A stretch of 64,000 nt of DNA from NCBI GenBank assembly GCA_037043015.1, contig CM073327.1:9034727-9098726 (forward strand), written 5' to 3'. The notes under the pieces were generated by a model, which was not told the DNA's origin, ran no database searches, and worked only from the letters and a program-made list of their open reading frames with translations. This document shows, one piece after another, positions 1 through 12,281 of the stretch (positions are counted from its first letter, which is position 1; every line of letters begins with the position of its first letter). The position numbers and the translations under genes were made by a program. Origin of the DNA: Bryum argenteum. Lineage: Eukaryota; Streptophyta; Bryopsida; Bryales; Bryaceae.

Positions 1-87
1 TAATAGATTATGTGGCTTCGGCAAACGATGTGATTCTTACGTGGTTGTGTACTCTTGTTTCTCTGCTAGATTTTTGGTAATAATTAA

Positions 88-667
88 CCCCTAAATTTCC
101 TTGGTGTTTTTTGGGAGCTTGAATACTCAAAACTGCGATTCTCCACCTCTAAGCACTCGTGGGGGTGTGGACCAATTTCTTCTCCTCTTTTAAGACTTCC
201 AACCGTAAGATCTTGTATCTAAGAATATGCTTGATTACTTTTCAAAAAATTGACCGTTGGATGTTTACCATTTGAGAGATTATAACATTCAAAGTTTGTC
301 TCCCAAGTTTTTTTGGGCATTGCGAAGATTGGTTTTGAAATTTTTGAAGGCTGCCCTTGTAAAATTGGTAAACTTTTTGACTTGAGTCACTTTGAAATCT
401 GAGTAGTGATTTAGTAAAGAACATGTTTCAAAAAAAAAAAAATTCAAAAAAGTTACTTATTTGAGCTGCCCCATCTCGGCTCGCAACCCAAGGATCGTCC
501 TAGAAGACTCAAAAATTGGAATTTGACATTGCAATTTTTGCCACACCTACTTTGCAATGTAACTCACACAATTCCAAAAAATATCTCAAAAATATTCATT
601 TTTACTAAGAAACTAAGGCTGCCCAAAACATCAAAAGACCGTTTCGGTTTTTAAGGAAAGTTAGGGG
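88..667. mobile_element. TTAA-flanked MITE, piggyBac-like (580 bp)
   Basis: TTAA lies on both sides (84-87 and 668-671). The left end reads CCCCTAAATTTCCTT, and the right end on the reverse strand reads CCCCTAACTTTCCTT, one mismatch in 15. No coding capacity is seen. A TTAA target duplication with ends starting CCC is what is known for piggyBac transposons. Assignment to that superfamily is inference, since no transposase is present. Confidence 0.7.
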
Positions 668-671
668 TTAA

Positions 672-2190
672 TATCTAAATCATAAGCATCAAATTCAAAT
701 TGAGAAGACATAATCTTATAGGCAATTTTGGGGGCCATTTCTAGACCAATCAATTTATTGCAAGAAGTAAAGGATGAAAATCTCCACAATCAACAATTTT
801 GAAGGGGAATTTCTCCATTTTTCCTTCTATCAACTTCTATAATTGCTATTCAATGCAATGTGTGCTAAAGTAGAATTTAAATAAAGGATCTCTCCAAGCA
901 ACCCTTTACTTCAAACTTGTGTGGATCAATAATCATTTTTTCCCTTTCCCATTACAAGCCTAATATATGCATTTATAAACCTCCAACACTTTGATGATGA
1001 ATAGAAGCAATATAGGCATAACATTTTTCAATTAGACCTCATTGTTCTCTTTGTATGAAGTTGTGAAACAAGCATTCAATTATTCTTTTTAGGCTTGCTC
1101 AAAATCAGCTACTTTGATTTTTAAATGCTTGTTTCTCATGACTAGAAACACAAAGTGTTACCCTTAAAAAATAGTTATTATTCAGAAATACAACTCAACA
1201 AACTACCATCCAAAATGAACATAAATAAAGAATGTATGGTTCTTCCGAGTTTTGGAATGTCATCTAAAATGATCACATTCAACATTTAGAGTATGTGACA
1301 TATAGACATCTCTACCCAAGCGCCTACCCACAGTCGCACCCCACGAAATCACTCATCAATATGCAAAAATACACATATTAATCATATTAATGTGCACACA
1401 AGAAATCTACTTCTCAAAACAATTCAACACAATATAATCATTGATTGGTACAAGTCACAAGCTAGACACAACCATGGAAGGAACCTAAGCACAAAAATAG
1501 GTGTTTAAGCTTATTAAACTTCGAAAATTTATTACTTATTCACATAGTATGAGAAAGTTATGATTTCACTAACTATTGAAATAGGCTGTAAAAAATCATT
1601 CTCAAATGTGCGGTAATAGGTCTTTCTTTCTTAAGTGGGGCTGCTGCTAATACCGTGGCCGACGACAGTTGCAGCGACAGCAGTCGTCGTAGAAACTTGT
1701 CGCGACGACAACAACAAACACCCACCTCCCTGTCGCCAAATTAGCCCAAGCTCCTGCACTTTGACGATGATTCATTATTCGCATTCTGACCTAAGCTCCC
1801 CGCCATAGCCACGTCCTACTATTTCCTCTTTTCACATACCAGCCCCCTTCGATTTTGAAATTTTTGCTCCCTTCTGTAATTTTACAAAAAGATAATCAAA
1901 AGATCATGCAGCATTGTCCCGCTTGTTTGATGCGGATGAAATGGCAGGGGCATGAAGTGGATCCAATGGAGAGAGAATTGGCAACTCGGTGATCGGTGAT
2001 CGGGAAATTGATTCGGCTATTATTGTGCTTCCATGCTTGTCGGTGACGAGGAGATGTTATGGCCTCGGATTTTAGGTTTTCGTTGCAAGCAGAGATGTGG
2101 TGTCCACAGAGGTTGCCAGTGAAAGACATGATTCTGAAGGTGCTGACAGAGATTCAATGGAAGGAGCTGTTTAGGAATTGGAGTTGAAGA
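672..2190. other. Intergenic and VPS50-A 5' leader, no gene seen
   Basis: AT-rich sequence with no supported coding region up to about 1650. From about 1661 the sequence is shared with the other arm (a GACGACAG-rich stretch at 1661-1712), so 1661-2190 probably contains the promoter and 5' leader of VPS50-A. The reading frames on the minus strand here have no support. Confidence 0.5.
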
Positions 2191-5100
2191 ATGGAGGATA
2201 TTTTTAGCTTAGGGGAAAAGTGGATACGATCAGTGGCATCCTCTCGTGTTCTTACGAGAACTGCATCGGGGCGTCCCGAGGTACTGTACCCTAATTGCAT
2301 GAGTTTGTACTTCCCCTGCACATTAGCTGGATGATAACCAGTGAAATAGTCGACAACGGATTGAGACGCAGCTTATACTTTTCGTATAATTGGCTTGAAT
2401 TGGCTGTCATGAAGTTTTGGCTCTCCGAGGAGTCTCTTTAGCGTAATGAGCGTACGTGGCTGTGCTACGTCTTTAGTTGCATGAAGTTTTTGATTCTCGT
2501 GTATTGAAATCATCTGATGGTGTTATTCTGTACTAGGTCGTAATGACACACATGTCCGTTTTCATCTCTTAGAAGAGGTACAGGCAGTACAGGCATTCAA
2601 ACAATCTAGCTGAATGGTAGTAGAAAGTTGAGTTGATCATGCCTCACCAACACTTTTCTGGATTGCTAGCATTGATTGATGTCTGATTGATGCCATTTTG
2701 AATGAAGAGAATGGAAGAGAATGGAAGAGAATGAATGAAAGTGGAAAGTCTCATGCTGAGAAAAACTGGTTCCTGTGCAGTGGCGGTTTTGCATGTTTTA
2801 ATTCGAGGTTCTCCGTTTGCCCTTGACTTGTTTCAGGTGCCAGCTCGGGCTGCGGCTGCTGCAGCGGTAGCGAGGAAAATCGCCACTCTTGCTCCTCAGG
2901 ATCGGTTATCGCTGCCTGATGGATCCGGGTCTATATTCGCAGCTCGACCTCGTGGAGAGACAGCAGAGGAGCTCGAAGAAGCGTTCTATGAAGATGTATG
3001 CTTACATGAAACATCTCATATACATGATTCTCGCTCTTAGTCTTATTTCAGCGTTTTCATGCTCTCAGAGTGATCTGTTACAGTGTAGTACCACCAATTT
3101 GGAAACTGAATAACCTGAAATTATGTGCGTGATCCTCTGAAGGCAGTGGATTGCTGCATTTTTATTCCTTCTCCGTGCTGTTGCCAAAGAGGAGCAGGTT
3201 TCACTAGGCAGTCCTGTCGTTCCTGGAGTGAACGCATTTCACTCTGGCAGTAGAGTTGGTAAGAGTCTTACATTAGGGTTGGTCCATTATATTCAAGTGT
3301 AGTTTACCCTGCTAGTTGAGGCTCTTCAATCCAGAAGCCTTTGCTATTGAGGTTTTTTTACATGTCATTTCCTATTTTTAGACATGACGGACTCACTAAA
3401 TCATTTTGTCATGCCTTCCTGCATGATGACGCCAACTGTAAATGAATTTGTGTATTGTGCAGAAATTTGATCCTGTAAGATATATGCTGGAGCACACTCC
3501 CTCTGAGAATGTAAATCCCGGCTATTTTGATGGCAAGGTAATCTTGAGTTGTATGTTTGAGTTTCTCTTGCCTTCTGCCCTTTCTTGTGAGGTGCGTATA
3601 ATTGCGATGGTCCTGGATTTGTAGAAGTAATTCATGAAACTTGGCTCGTGCTGTTGAGGACACACTGCTAAAACCTGAGAGTAAAATGGCAGAGTGCTCC
3701 TGCAATGGTGCATTTGCACATGTTAGATGGAATTCAATGTATTAGGGCATATTAGAGTGCAGGTTCATAAATTTTGACGCAAATAGATTCTCATCAGGTT
3801 TTTTTCTGTAGTTGAATGATCGTTATAATAAAATGCTTTCAAACCGAGACTACTTCTATCACATTATCAAATTTTCTGATGAATTAGCGTTGCTTATTCT
3901 TGTAGGTTGGGCAGAGATTGCTGCAGCTTGATGTTGTTAGTAAAAAACTATCTCAGCAAGTCATGGAACACCATGAAGAAATGGGTATGTTGTTGGGTTA
4001 ATTCGTCTGCATATCTGTTTATATATTCCTATATTCAGTTTTTGTTACTTAGATTGTTGCCTTCTATGTCGGACATCACGCTTTTCTAGGAACTGCTTTA
4101 GATATCCTTAAGTCGTGTGATTAGTGATAGCACTAAGTTGATCGTAATTTCACGGTCATTAGCTATTGAGAAGCCGAACCAGTTTGCATTCCTGGTAGAG
4201 TATTCGTCAGGGTACAAATCGTTGCACTCCGTTGCTTTGCTTAGTTACTGTAGACTGATATTCGAACCACGTTGATGACTGTAACATTAACGTGTCTGTA
4301 CTTAATTCCTTAATTATAATATTGCCCATTTTTGTTACAGTGAATGGAATGCGTCTTGTGACAGAGCTGGAGAGAGATCTGCAGATTGCGATTATCGTTG
4401 TCAAGGTTAATATGAGTTTTTGGATGCTTTGGAGGGAATATTTTTCCTAGTGGTGTTCAGTCTTGCTTGTGATGGATTGCGAGGTGTAAAGTTGGTCCAG
4501 TGCTCTGACCACTGCATAGTCATTCTAAATAATGTGTGGAGATCTCTTGCTATCTGTGCCAATTCCTGTCGCCCTTCTTTCATTTGAAGACTTAAAATCC
4601 TGAGTTGCTTCTTCTCCATTTGCAACTGTTAGAGGATTTTGGTACCAAGTGAAGTGTTTGGTGAACATTTCTTTCCAACACTCTCTTTTAATTTCAGTGT
4701 TAACTTTAAGGATCCATGGTGACAGAATGGGAGGCGATATCTATCAAAGGCTATGCATGAGGTTTCCAAGGATCTTGTGGTGGCTGCTAATGTGAAGAAG
4801 AAGCAGGTCTTACTGGTAAGAATCTAATTAGAGCAGCTCCAATGCTCCAAGAATCTAATTAGAGCATTGGCGGTGTATGGAACAGCTAGAATCTGTAGCT
4901 TTTTAGAATTCCATGGCTGTGGTGTGTTCCTGGTTTCGCCGGCTCCATTTTGTGACTCATGTGTGGTACTCTGTTGCAAGTTGTATTGACAAGTGCGTGT
5001 GTGGGACTATGAACATGCAGGATATAGTCCCAGTTTTGGATCGATTACACCAAGCTCTGGATATCAAATCTCGCCTTGACAGTGTGGTGGATGAAGGCGA

Positions 5101-8100
5101 TTTTTCAAAAGTAAGTTTGTAGAAGAAAGCTGAGACTTGTTCATTGGCGGTTTATAAGATTGTAGTACTCCTGGATTGACATTGACATTAGAGTTTCATA
5201 AGCTATGTTGCTAAAGGATTCAAGAGTCGTGTACAATAGTAAGATATTCTTTTCTAAGAACTTTACGTTTCGACACCTCAAATCACATGACCTCCTAACG
5301 AGCAGGCTGTGTTGATGATCTGAATGTACAGGCCCTGCGTATGTGTTCAGAGTGCCTGTTGCTGTTAGAGGAATGTCCGCATGTGACAGCTGTCCAAGAC
5401 ATGAATCAAAACATTGAGGTGAGAGTGATTTTGGTGGTGCTCTTCTTGCTCAATCCTTCCTTTGGTATATGGACGTGCAACTGATTTCTTTAATGTGGTT
5501 GACAATATACAGGAATGGTTGCAAAGAACCATACTGAAAGTGGACTCGCTGCTGATGGAAGTTTGTCGAAAATTCGAGGCAGAGAAGTACAAAGTTGTAA
5601 GTACAAGCCGTTTGCCTGCGTAAGCATGTTTTTTGTTGTCCTCCGGGAGCCGGATCAGCGGTGGCATTAACAGAGGTAGAGACGAGTATTAGGTCGAACT
5701 GTGTTAAGTAAAGGATATCGATCACTGATGATAACGATGAAGATATATGTCGAGGTGCGGTTTAGTCATCATCGTTTTGGTCCTTGCTGTGTACGTGGTC
5801 CAAGTGAGAACGCAGGCTGATCTTTTGGTGGATGTTTGCAGATTGTTAATGCTTATACTTTGTTGGACGACGTGAGTAGCCTTGCTGACAAGGTGCAAAG
5901 CTTCTTTGCACAGAGTGTTGTGACGGAGACACATGACGTGCTGAAGAACCTGGTGTTTGAGGTAAGCATGCTCTTATTTGGTCTCATTATTCCTCCTGCT
6001 AGACATACGGCACATATTGGACACATGTATACATGTTTTTGTAAGTATGTACTTTCAAGATGTAATAAGGCACAGTTGTGGATAAGTGGTTGGGAATGGG
6101 TCTGTCCACCTTCGTAATGCTGAGGTCAATCTCCTCGAACTACGTACATAATATACTTTCGTTATGTAGATTAGAACTTGCAGCAAGAAGTTTAGCTCAC
6201 AGCATATGAGACTGATGCTTGCAGGGAGAGGATGCGCAAACAGCACTAATGAAGAGCAGGTACGGAGCCCTCCTGAAGTTTGAATCATGAGGCAGTTTTG
6301 CGATGTATTCTGTCAGTAGTATCACGGTATCTTGTCATCTTGGATGTGACGTACACGCTCACTGGGTTCGAGCGCATGATTATTCCTTACATGCAAGGGC
6401 TTTCTTTGTTGATCCCGTAGGTCTGCATTTCCAGAGTTCAAGCTTTATTAAATGACTCGTGTTGGTGTTCGATAGATTTGGAAGTTCTTGGGCAGGGTGT
6501 CACTTGTCATAGAATTATTAGAGCTGTGAGCTGCTCAGCGAATGGCTGTTAACCTGCCTGTTGCTGCAGAATTCCGTATCGGGACTTATGTATGCAACTT
6601 CCTGAGGCCAAGTTCCAAAGATTTCTGTGCAAGACTCTGGAGGTCCTGTTCGACCTTATGTGCTCGTACTACACCATGATGACATGGCACCAAGTATCAG
6701 AGGTACGCCACATATGAGATAGGCTGTTATCGCTTTTACTTAGACCTTTGCATTCTATCAAGTCCGAGTCAACACCTTAAACTTAGCAGAGTTGAATGGC
6801 TTCTGAGGGTTTGAAACCATTGGATTCTTTGAGGATCTAGCTGTGCAGTAAACACCCATATCCAGGTAAATTTACATGGCTGTGTTTGTTGAAGGGCTTG
6901 AACTGTTTTTCTGTTCACCTTTTACAGCCTGCTGCGGTGAAAGATCCTCCTGAAGATCCTAAACGCGAGAATCGCTTGAGTGGAAAGCATCACCGTCGCT
7001 CAGGCAGTCATGGAGATTTGAGTCACGTCGTGATTACAGGCAGCAGGCATGTCCGAACAGGATCGCTGTCAGCGGAGCTTTTCGCCACACCTATGTCGTC
7101 ATTATCTATCCATCCAAACAGGCTGCTGCATCGGAGAAGAAGGTCTTCGAGTGATAACACAGAGGTGTACGAAAACGGGAGTGCAACGAGTGGGGAGGTG
7201 GACGTGGATTTTGTAGAGAATAGTGAAATCAGCGATGATCTTGGAAGGCGAGAGGAAGTGGTGACGGCGACTGTTGCTCGGGCATTAGAGCGTGGGCGGA
7301 AGACTGTGGCGGAGCTGGCTGCACGTCGAGTGGCAGCATTGCTGACAAACGATGCAATGTGCCAGGCAAGTCCTTACCAGTTTCTACAGAGCTTGGATTG
7401 GGTGAACAAGTTCATACTGGCAGGGGAGTCATTCTGCGGGGCGGAAGCGGTGTCATTACGAACGAAGATGACAAAGCTGAGCGAGCAGTACTTCGGGGCG
7501 TACCACTGTCAAAACCTTGAAGTAAGGAGCTCTGGGGTTGAGATGGTGGATGTTGTGTCGTGCTAGTCAAGGGTGGATGTGATGCTGATTTGTTGGTAAC
7601 TGCAGATTCTGAGGATGGTCGTGGAGAAGGAGTTGTGGCAGCCGCTGTCAACACTGGCGCTGAAGTCGGTGAACCTGGCAGGTCTGACAGGGCACGGTGC
7701 ATCTCTAGTTCGGGCTTCTGGATCAAGTGAGGGTGGTGGAGGAGGGAGCAGTGTGAACCCTGATGGTGGAAAGGCGGGGTTTGGGGAGTGGTTGGAGAGA
7801 GGAAACCCATTTGCGGAGAAAGCAGAGGCGGGCCCCGGTAATAGTAAGGTAGTGGAAGGAGACAGTGTGAAGGTGAATGATGCGGAGAAGGTAGGGGCTG
7901 TGGCGAACGGCGGGCCGAAGGCAGAAGAGGAGGAAGAAGAGGAGAACGAGGATCTGCTAGCTGACTTCATAGACGAGGACAGCCAGCTACCAGGTCGCCT
8001 GTACGATAGTTATGGTAAAAGTAGTAGCGTGATGGAAGCGAAGAGCACTCAAGGTTCTAGCGAAGATAAAGGTGTAGTAGTTACAAATTCATCGGTGAAC

Positions 8101-11100
8101 ATTCTTAGGTGAGATGGTTGATCCCTGCTTTGTTGAAGAGTCCATTGTTTGGAAGTATGTGGGTTTGAAGGTTTAAGACATCGATGATGAGGAAGTACCG
8201 TCAAGATGAGAATTTGAGGTCGGAGTGTTTTGATTGCAGATATATGGACAAGTATGCAAGATTGATGCGGATTATGCAGCCGATCGCCACAGATGTGTTC
8301 CAGGTACGCAATTGCATTCTTGTCCTTAAGCAGCTATGCTGTGTTTTAAAATTCTCATGTTGAGTTGTTAAATTTGCTCATGAAGAGCATATCTGTTCGT
8401 TTAGATTTTGGGCAGGATTTTCAAGCCGTATGTGATGTTTGATATAGGGTTTAGGGCAATTATTCGAGTTGTATTTTTTCTCTATATTTAAGACGTTCGG
8501 GCAGCGAGAAGCGTTTGGAGGAAGTCGGGGGCAGGAATCATACTGTAAGTATATGTAGTAGAAATATATTCTTATGAAGGAGTATCGACGATGCAATGGC
8601 TCATCCAGTATGCTGGTAGGTTGTTTGTAAGGTTGGGTTACAGATCTGACAGCTTGATATGCTTTGTTTGTGTGAATGACTCAGTGTTGACTCCTCGACT
8701 GCGAGCGACTCTGGTAAGGATATCACAAGGCTTGGAGGAGCAGCGTTTGAAGCAATCCACGATTTCGACGTCGACGACTGGACTGAGAGGGTCAAGTGGA
8801 TTGCAGTCGGATACGGCTCCAAGTCCTGTGTTTGGAGGTGCTGTCATCGTGATGTCTCCAACCAACTTGTATGCTTTGAAGGTAAAATGAGAAGTAATAT
8901 CAATTCTCCGTGTGGGGTGTGGTCTGTGTCATCAAATTCTTGCGGACCTAATTCGGAGACCCCATGTAAAGTCATATGCTTAAAGTAGTGCAGTCGTAGT
9001 TGTGCGAGGGTGCATACTTAAAGACGAGGTGATTGCCTCTCGCTTCTCAGTGGATAGGTCTTCTTTAGGCTTACGTGACATTTGATCAAGTTAAGAATAT
9101 GTGTAGTTTCCTCTACTTTGGCCTCTTAAGAGAGATGGCAGCCAAGAGCCATCTTATGCAATTGAGGATCATTGATTGTCTTGCGATCACGGATTAGTTA
9201 ATTGGTTATGTGTTGTCCATAGATTGCAGACAACCTGACTTTACCTCTTTGGCATTTACTGTAATGTCTTCTTCATGTGCAAGCAAGATTCGTTGTAAAT
9301 AATAAGCTATTTATCGGTTCGATGTTGTGCAGGAACGTACAGTGGCAACGGAGTCACTGGCGTCGCTTTCGGAGATGTTGAGAAGGTCGCGGCCATTGCT
9401 GCAGTCTATGCTGGGTCAAGAATCGTTGGCATCGGTTGAGTTCTTCTACAGTAGCACGGTAAGCCGAACTCTTTTGGGTTATGTTTGCTTGGTAGCCACT
9501 ATCTTCTAAGGTTGACGAAATTGCCGTTGGACTGCCAATGTCGGAATCGAGGGGTTTGAAGTGCCTGTACTGGTTGACATGCAGGTGGATGCAGTGCCAG
9601 ACTTGAGAGATCATGTTTACAAGGCAGTGGCACGGATGCTGGTGAACGTAGGATGGTAGGTTTCGGGGTTCCGACAAATCTTGAGTCGAAATCTATTTCA
9701 AAATTTCAATTCTTCTCTCCTAAAGTGTCATAGAACATTTCGAGTTGTTTTAATGCTATATACTTTTTAGGTCCGTATGACTTTCCCAATGTAGGCATGT
9801 TCTAAGGAAACCAAAATTTGTACTCAACTACTCGATTTATAGCGCTTGTTTTTCAGTAATGGGTGGGTGAATGTTCTAGGGTCCCATCTCGGTGTGGAAT
9901 TTTTACTTTCGTTTCTTGCTTATCATTAAAATCGACTAGTTGCGAGTAGTTATAACGGGAAGAGGATTGTTTGTTCTTTCCTGCAGTTATATTGAACGTA
10001 TAGCGAATGTAAGATGGGAGCTTAAAGACTTGGGAATGGAACACAACGGGTAAGTTGTCCATGTCTCTCTGTTTGACCCCGAGATTGTTTGTCAGTGTTC
10101 TTACCAGGTAATGCAGACTCATGGTCGATATTATTGAAGACACTAGACGTGTTATTGCAGGTATGTCGATTCTCTATTGGGTGCATACAAACAGTACTCA
10201 ACGAAGTTAGGATACGGTGGGCTAGATAAGGAGGTAAGACTTTGGCGTGATCGAATCTGTTGTGCTCTCAACTATGGATTCGTTGGTTTTTGTCTTCAAA
10301 GTATCTTGGTGGCTCGTTTGTAGGCTGAATGAGCTCTCTCATACTTCTTGCTCTCATTAATGTGCGTATGAATAAATGCTGTTGGAATGTAGTCTCCTGC
10401 GTTCAATGCGATTGTAGGCTTGCGCCGTGTATCAATGTTTATGTATTGAATATTTCAGTGTTGTGGGGTTTTAGATGCACGAGCTTTTGTTAGAGTATGG
10501 AGTGGACACGCTGGCTGAAACTATCGTGGAAGGATTTTCTCGTGTACGACGTTGCAATAACGAGGGCCGCGCTTTAATGTCGCTTGATCTCCAGGTATGT
10601 CAAGCGATGCTCTGTCTTGTCTGATTGCTCTGTCTCCAGGTATGTGATGCGATGTACTCTCGTATCATTATGCTTTATGGAATTGGATTTAGCTGGTTGG
10701 TTCGTTATCGTTGTTGGAGTGTTTTTTACTATCTGACAAGATGGCATGTGTGCAGGTGCTCATAAACGGCTTGCAGCATTTAGCGCCTCCAAGGCTTAGG
10801 TCGAACTTGCAAATTGTAGAAACGTACATTAAGGTAATTGAGATTGAGTAAATGTTGAGAGTGAGCGTTTGCAGCGAAACGGTGGGAGGGAGTGTTAGTA
10901 ACAAGTGGTTGTGGTTGTGTGTGCAGGCATTTTACTTGCCAGAGACAGAGTACTTGCACTGGGTGAGAGCACATCCGGTAAGTTGGCGGTGGTCGAGTTT
11001 TATTGCTGGATGTTGGAGTTTCTTGTGAAGTGTTGTTTTATTTGCTTCGTCGTAGTTGGTCTGATTGAAGAAATGTTGGAATGAGGTGCAGGAGTACACG

Positions 11101-11211
11101 AAGTCACAAGTAATAGGGCTGATCAACCTTGTGGCAACTACGAATAATTGGAAGAAGAAAACGAGGGTGGACATGATAGATAGAATAGAGGCTGGCGATT
11201 TATTATGCTGA
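2191..11211 (+). CDS. VPS50: Syndetin / VPS50, EARP complex subunit (copy A, 25 exons)
   Basis: Exons: 2191-2280, 2837-2995, 3463-3537, 3906-3984, 4341-4405, 4726-4815, 5021-5110, 5332-5418, 5513-5596, 5842-5961, 6225-6259, 6570-6702, 6928-7521, 7606-8108, 8240-8303, 8448-8544, 8685-8881, 9333-9458, 9585-9655, 9987-10049, 10161-10233, 10475-10594, 10756-10833, 10927-10977, 11092-11211. They sum to 3264 nt, 1087 residues, with every phase matching. Syndetin replaces VPS54 in the EARP tether (with VPS51, 52 and 53), which acts in endosomal recycling. Family signatures include VPARAAAAAAVAR after a short first exon, KFDPVRYMLE, QQVMEHHEEM, MRLVTELERDLQIA, NGRRYLSKAMHEVSKDL and VQSFFAQ. The N-terminal Vps54-like region is about residues 80-365. 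A low-complexity Ser/Arg then Gly/Glu-rich linker covers about 370-735, and the C-terminal DUF2451-type domain is about 855-1087. The start was chosen because exon 1 matches plant syndetins and is conserved in copy B. Confidence 0.93.
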
Positions 11212-11648
11212 AAATGGATTGATGAGAAGTAGGATGAGTAGAGGTACGAGGCATTCAATTACTTTGTGATACAAGAAATCATGAAGAAATGGCTTTTGGT
11301 CCAAAGAGGGCGTGCAGTGGTCCGAAGGCAGGCATTTGTGATTGATCCTTGTCCTCGTTCGATTAGGAGTATTTCTAGTCTGATTGCGGCAAGACATTTG
11401 TCCTTTCTAACGCGATGAATGCAGAATTACCTAAAACTCTGACGAAGTAATCAAGCCTGACAGCGACTTCTGTCCACAATTGGCACAACACGACCATGAT
11501 CAAAACGGTTAACCATTACTTTTTCATTTCATGTGCACTTATTTTCCTGATCCATCTAATTCTTGTCTGCAGCCATAATGATCCCAACCAGTGTCAGCTT
11601 AAATTATTGTGATCGAGGTTTAGACGCAGGTGCATTGTCCGAGCAAAA
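11212..11648. other. VPS50-A 3' region with a block shared between arms
   Basis: No gene is seen. About 80 bp at 11222-11310 is nearly identical to the equivalent region after VPS50-B, consistent with a shared 3' UTR. The segment 11295-11456 is the single-copy counterpart of the sequence duplicated in tandem at 19481-19803. Confidence 0.6.
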
Positions 11649-12200
11649 GGTGGTGGTACCCGTCAGAACGCCCTCCCCGTCCATCACCGCCTGCCGGAAG
11701 AGGCTGGCGGGACGTTCATCTAGCAGGCCACCCGCAAGCGGATGACCGCGGCAATTGCGCTCAGGACGGAGGACCCTGGATCATCGTCCGGAATGGGGTT
11801 CTTGTCTATGTAAGAATTCACAGATCAGATGTACGCACTACAGAACAGATCCTGTTCAAGTACAGTCGTACTAGGGGGTTGGCCACTTACCATCTTCATA
11901 CCGTGCTAAGCTAACTCTGGTAAAAGGAATGGGTCAATTTATATCATGATCTGCTTTGAGTTGCATGTGAAACAGGTGATAGCGTGTTTTACCACTTGCC
12001 AATGCCTGGGACTGTTGTCGATCCAGAGTTTGAACTGTAGTAGAATCAATCTATTACAGTCCCAAGAACTACAGGTATTAAAAGATGTACTCAGTGCCAA
12101 TTAGTGTATGCAACAAAAGTGAAAATGAGCACTTGTGAGTTGAAGCAGATATTGACATTGCTAATCAGTCACCACTCCTTATAAAGGACCAAGATTACAT
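11649..12200 (-). other. Conserved intergenic block downstream of C2-A (decayed copy)
   Basis: This pairs with 18770-19284 in the other arm and is about 90% identical by eye over its best ~300 bp, better conserved than most introns. On the minus strand a frame open from 11824 runs 34 codons and stops at 11720-11722. Relative to the other arm it has a one-base loss near 11733 and a two-base gain near 11680. It could be a relic exon of a third duplicated gene, a non-coding RNA, or simply a shared UTR. I do not recognise the encoded peptide. Confidence 0.45.
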
Positions 12201-12281
12201 GTGTATATTTGAAGATAGAGGGATAAATTCACATAACCTAGCATCTACCAAAAATTTAGAAAACCTGAAATTTGAAGAACT

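Noticed and set aside
1896-2129. 77-codon minus-strand frame upstream of VPS50-A
   Set aside because: It lies in the VPS50-A leader and shows no family features.
7412-7970. Antisense Ser/Pro-rich frames of 132-135 codons
   Set aside because: Antisense reading of VPS50-A exons 13-14. Equivalent antisense frames at 22946-23820 arise in the same way from VPS50-B.
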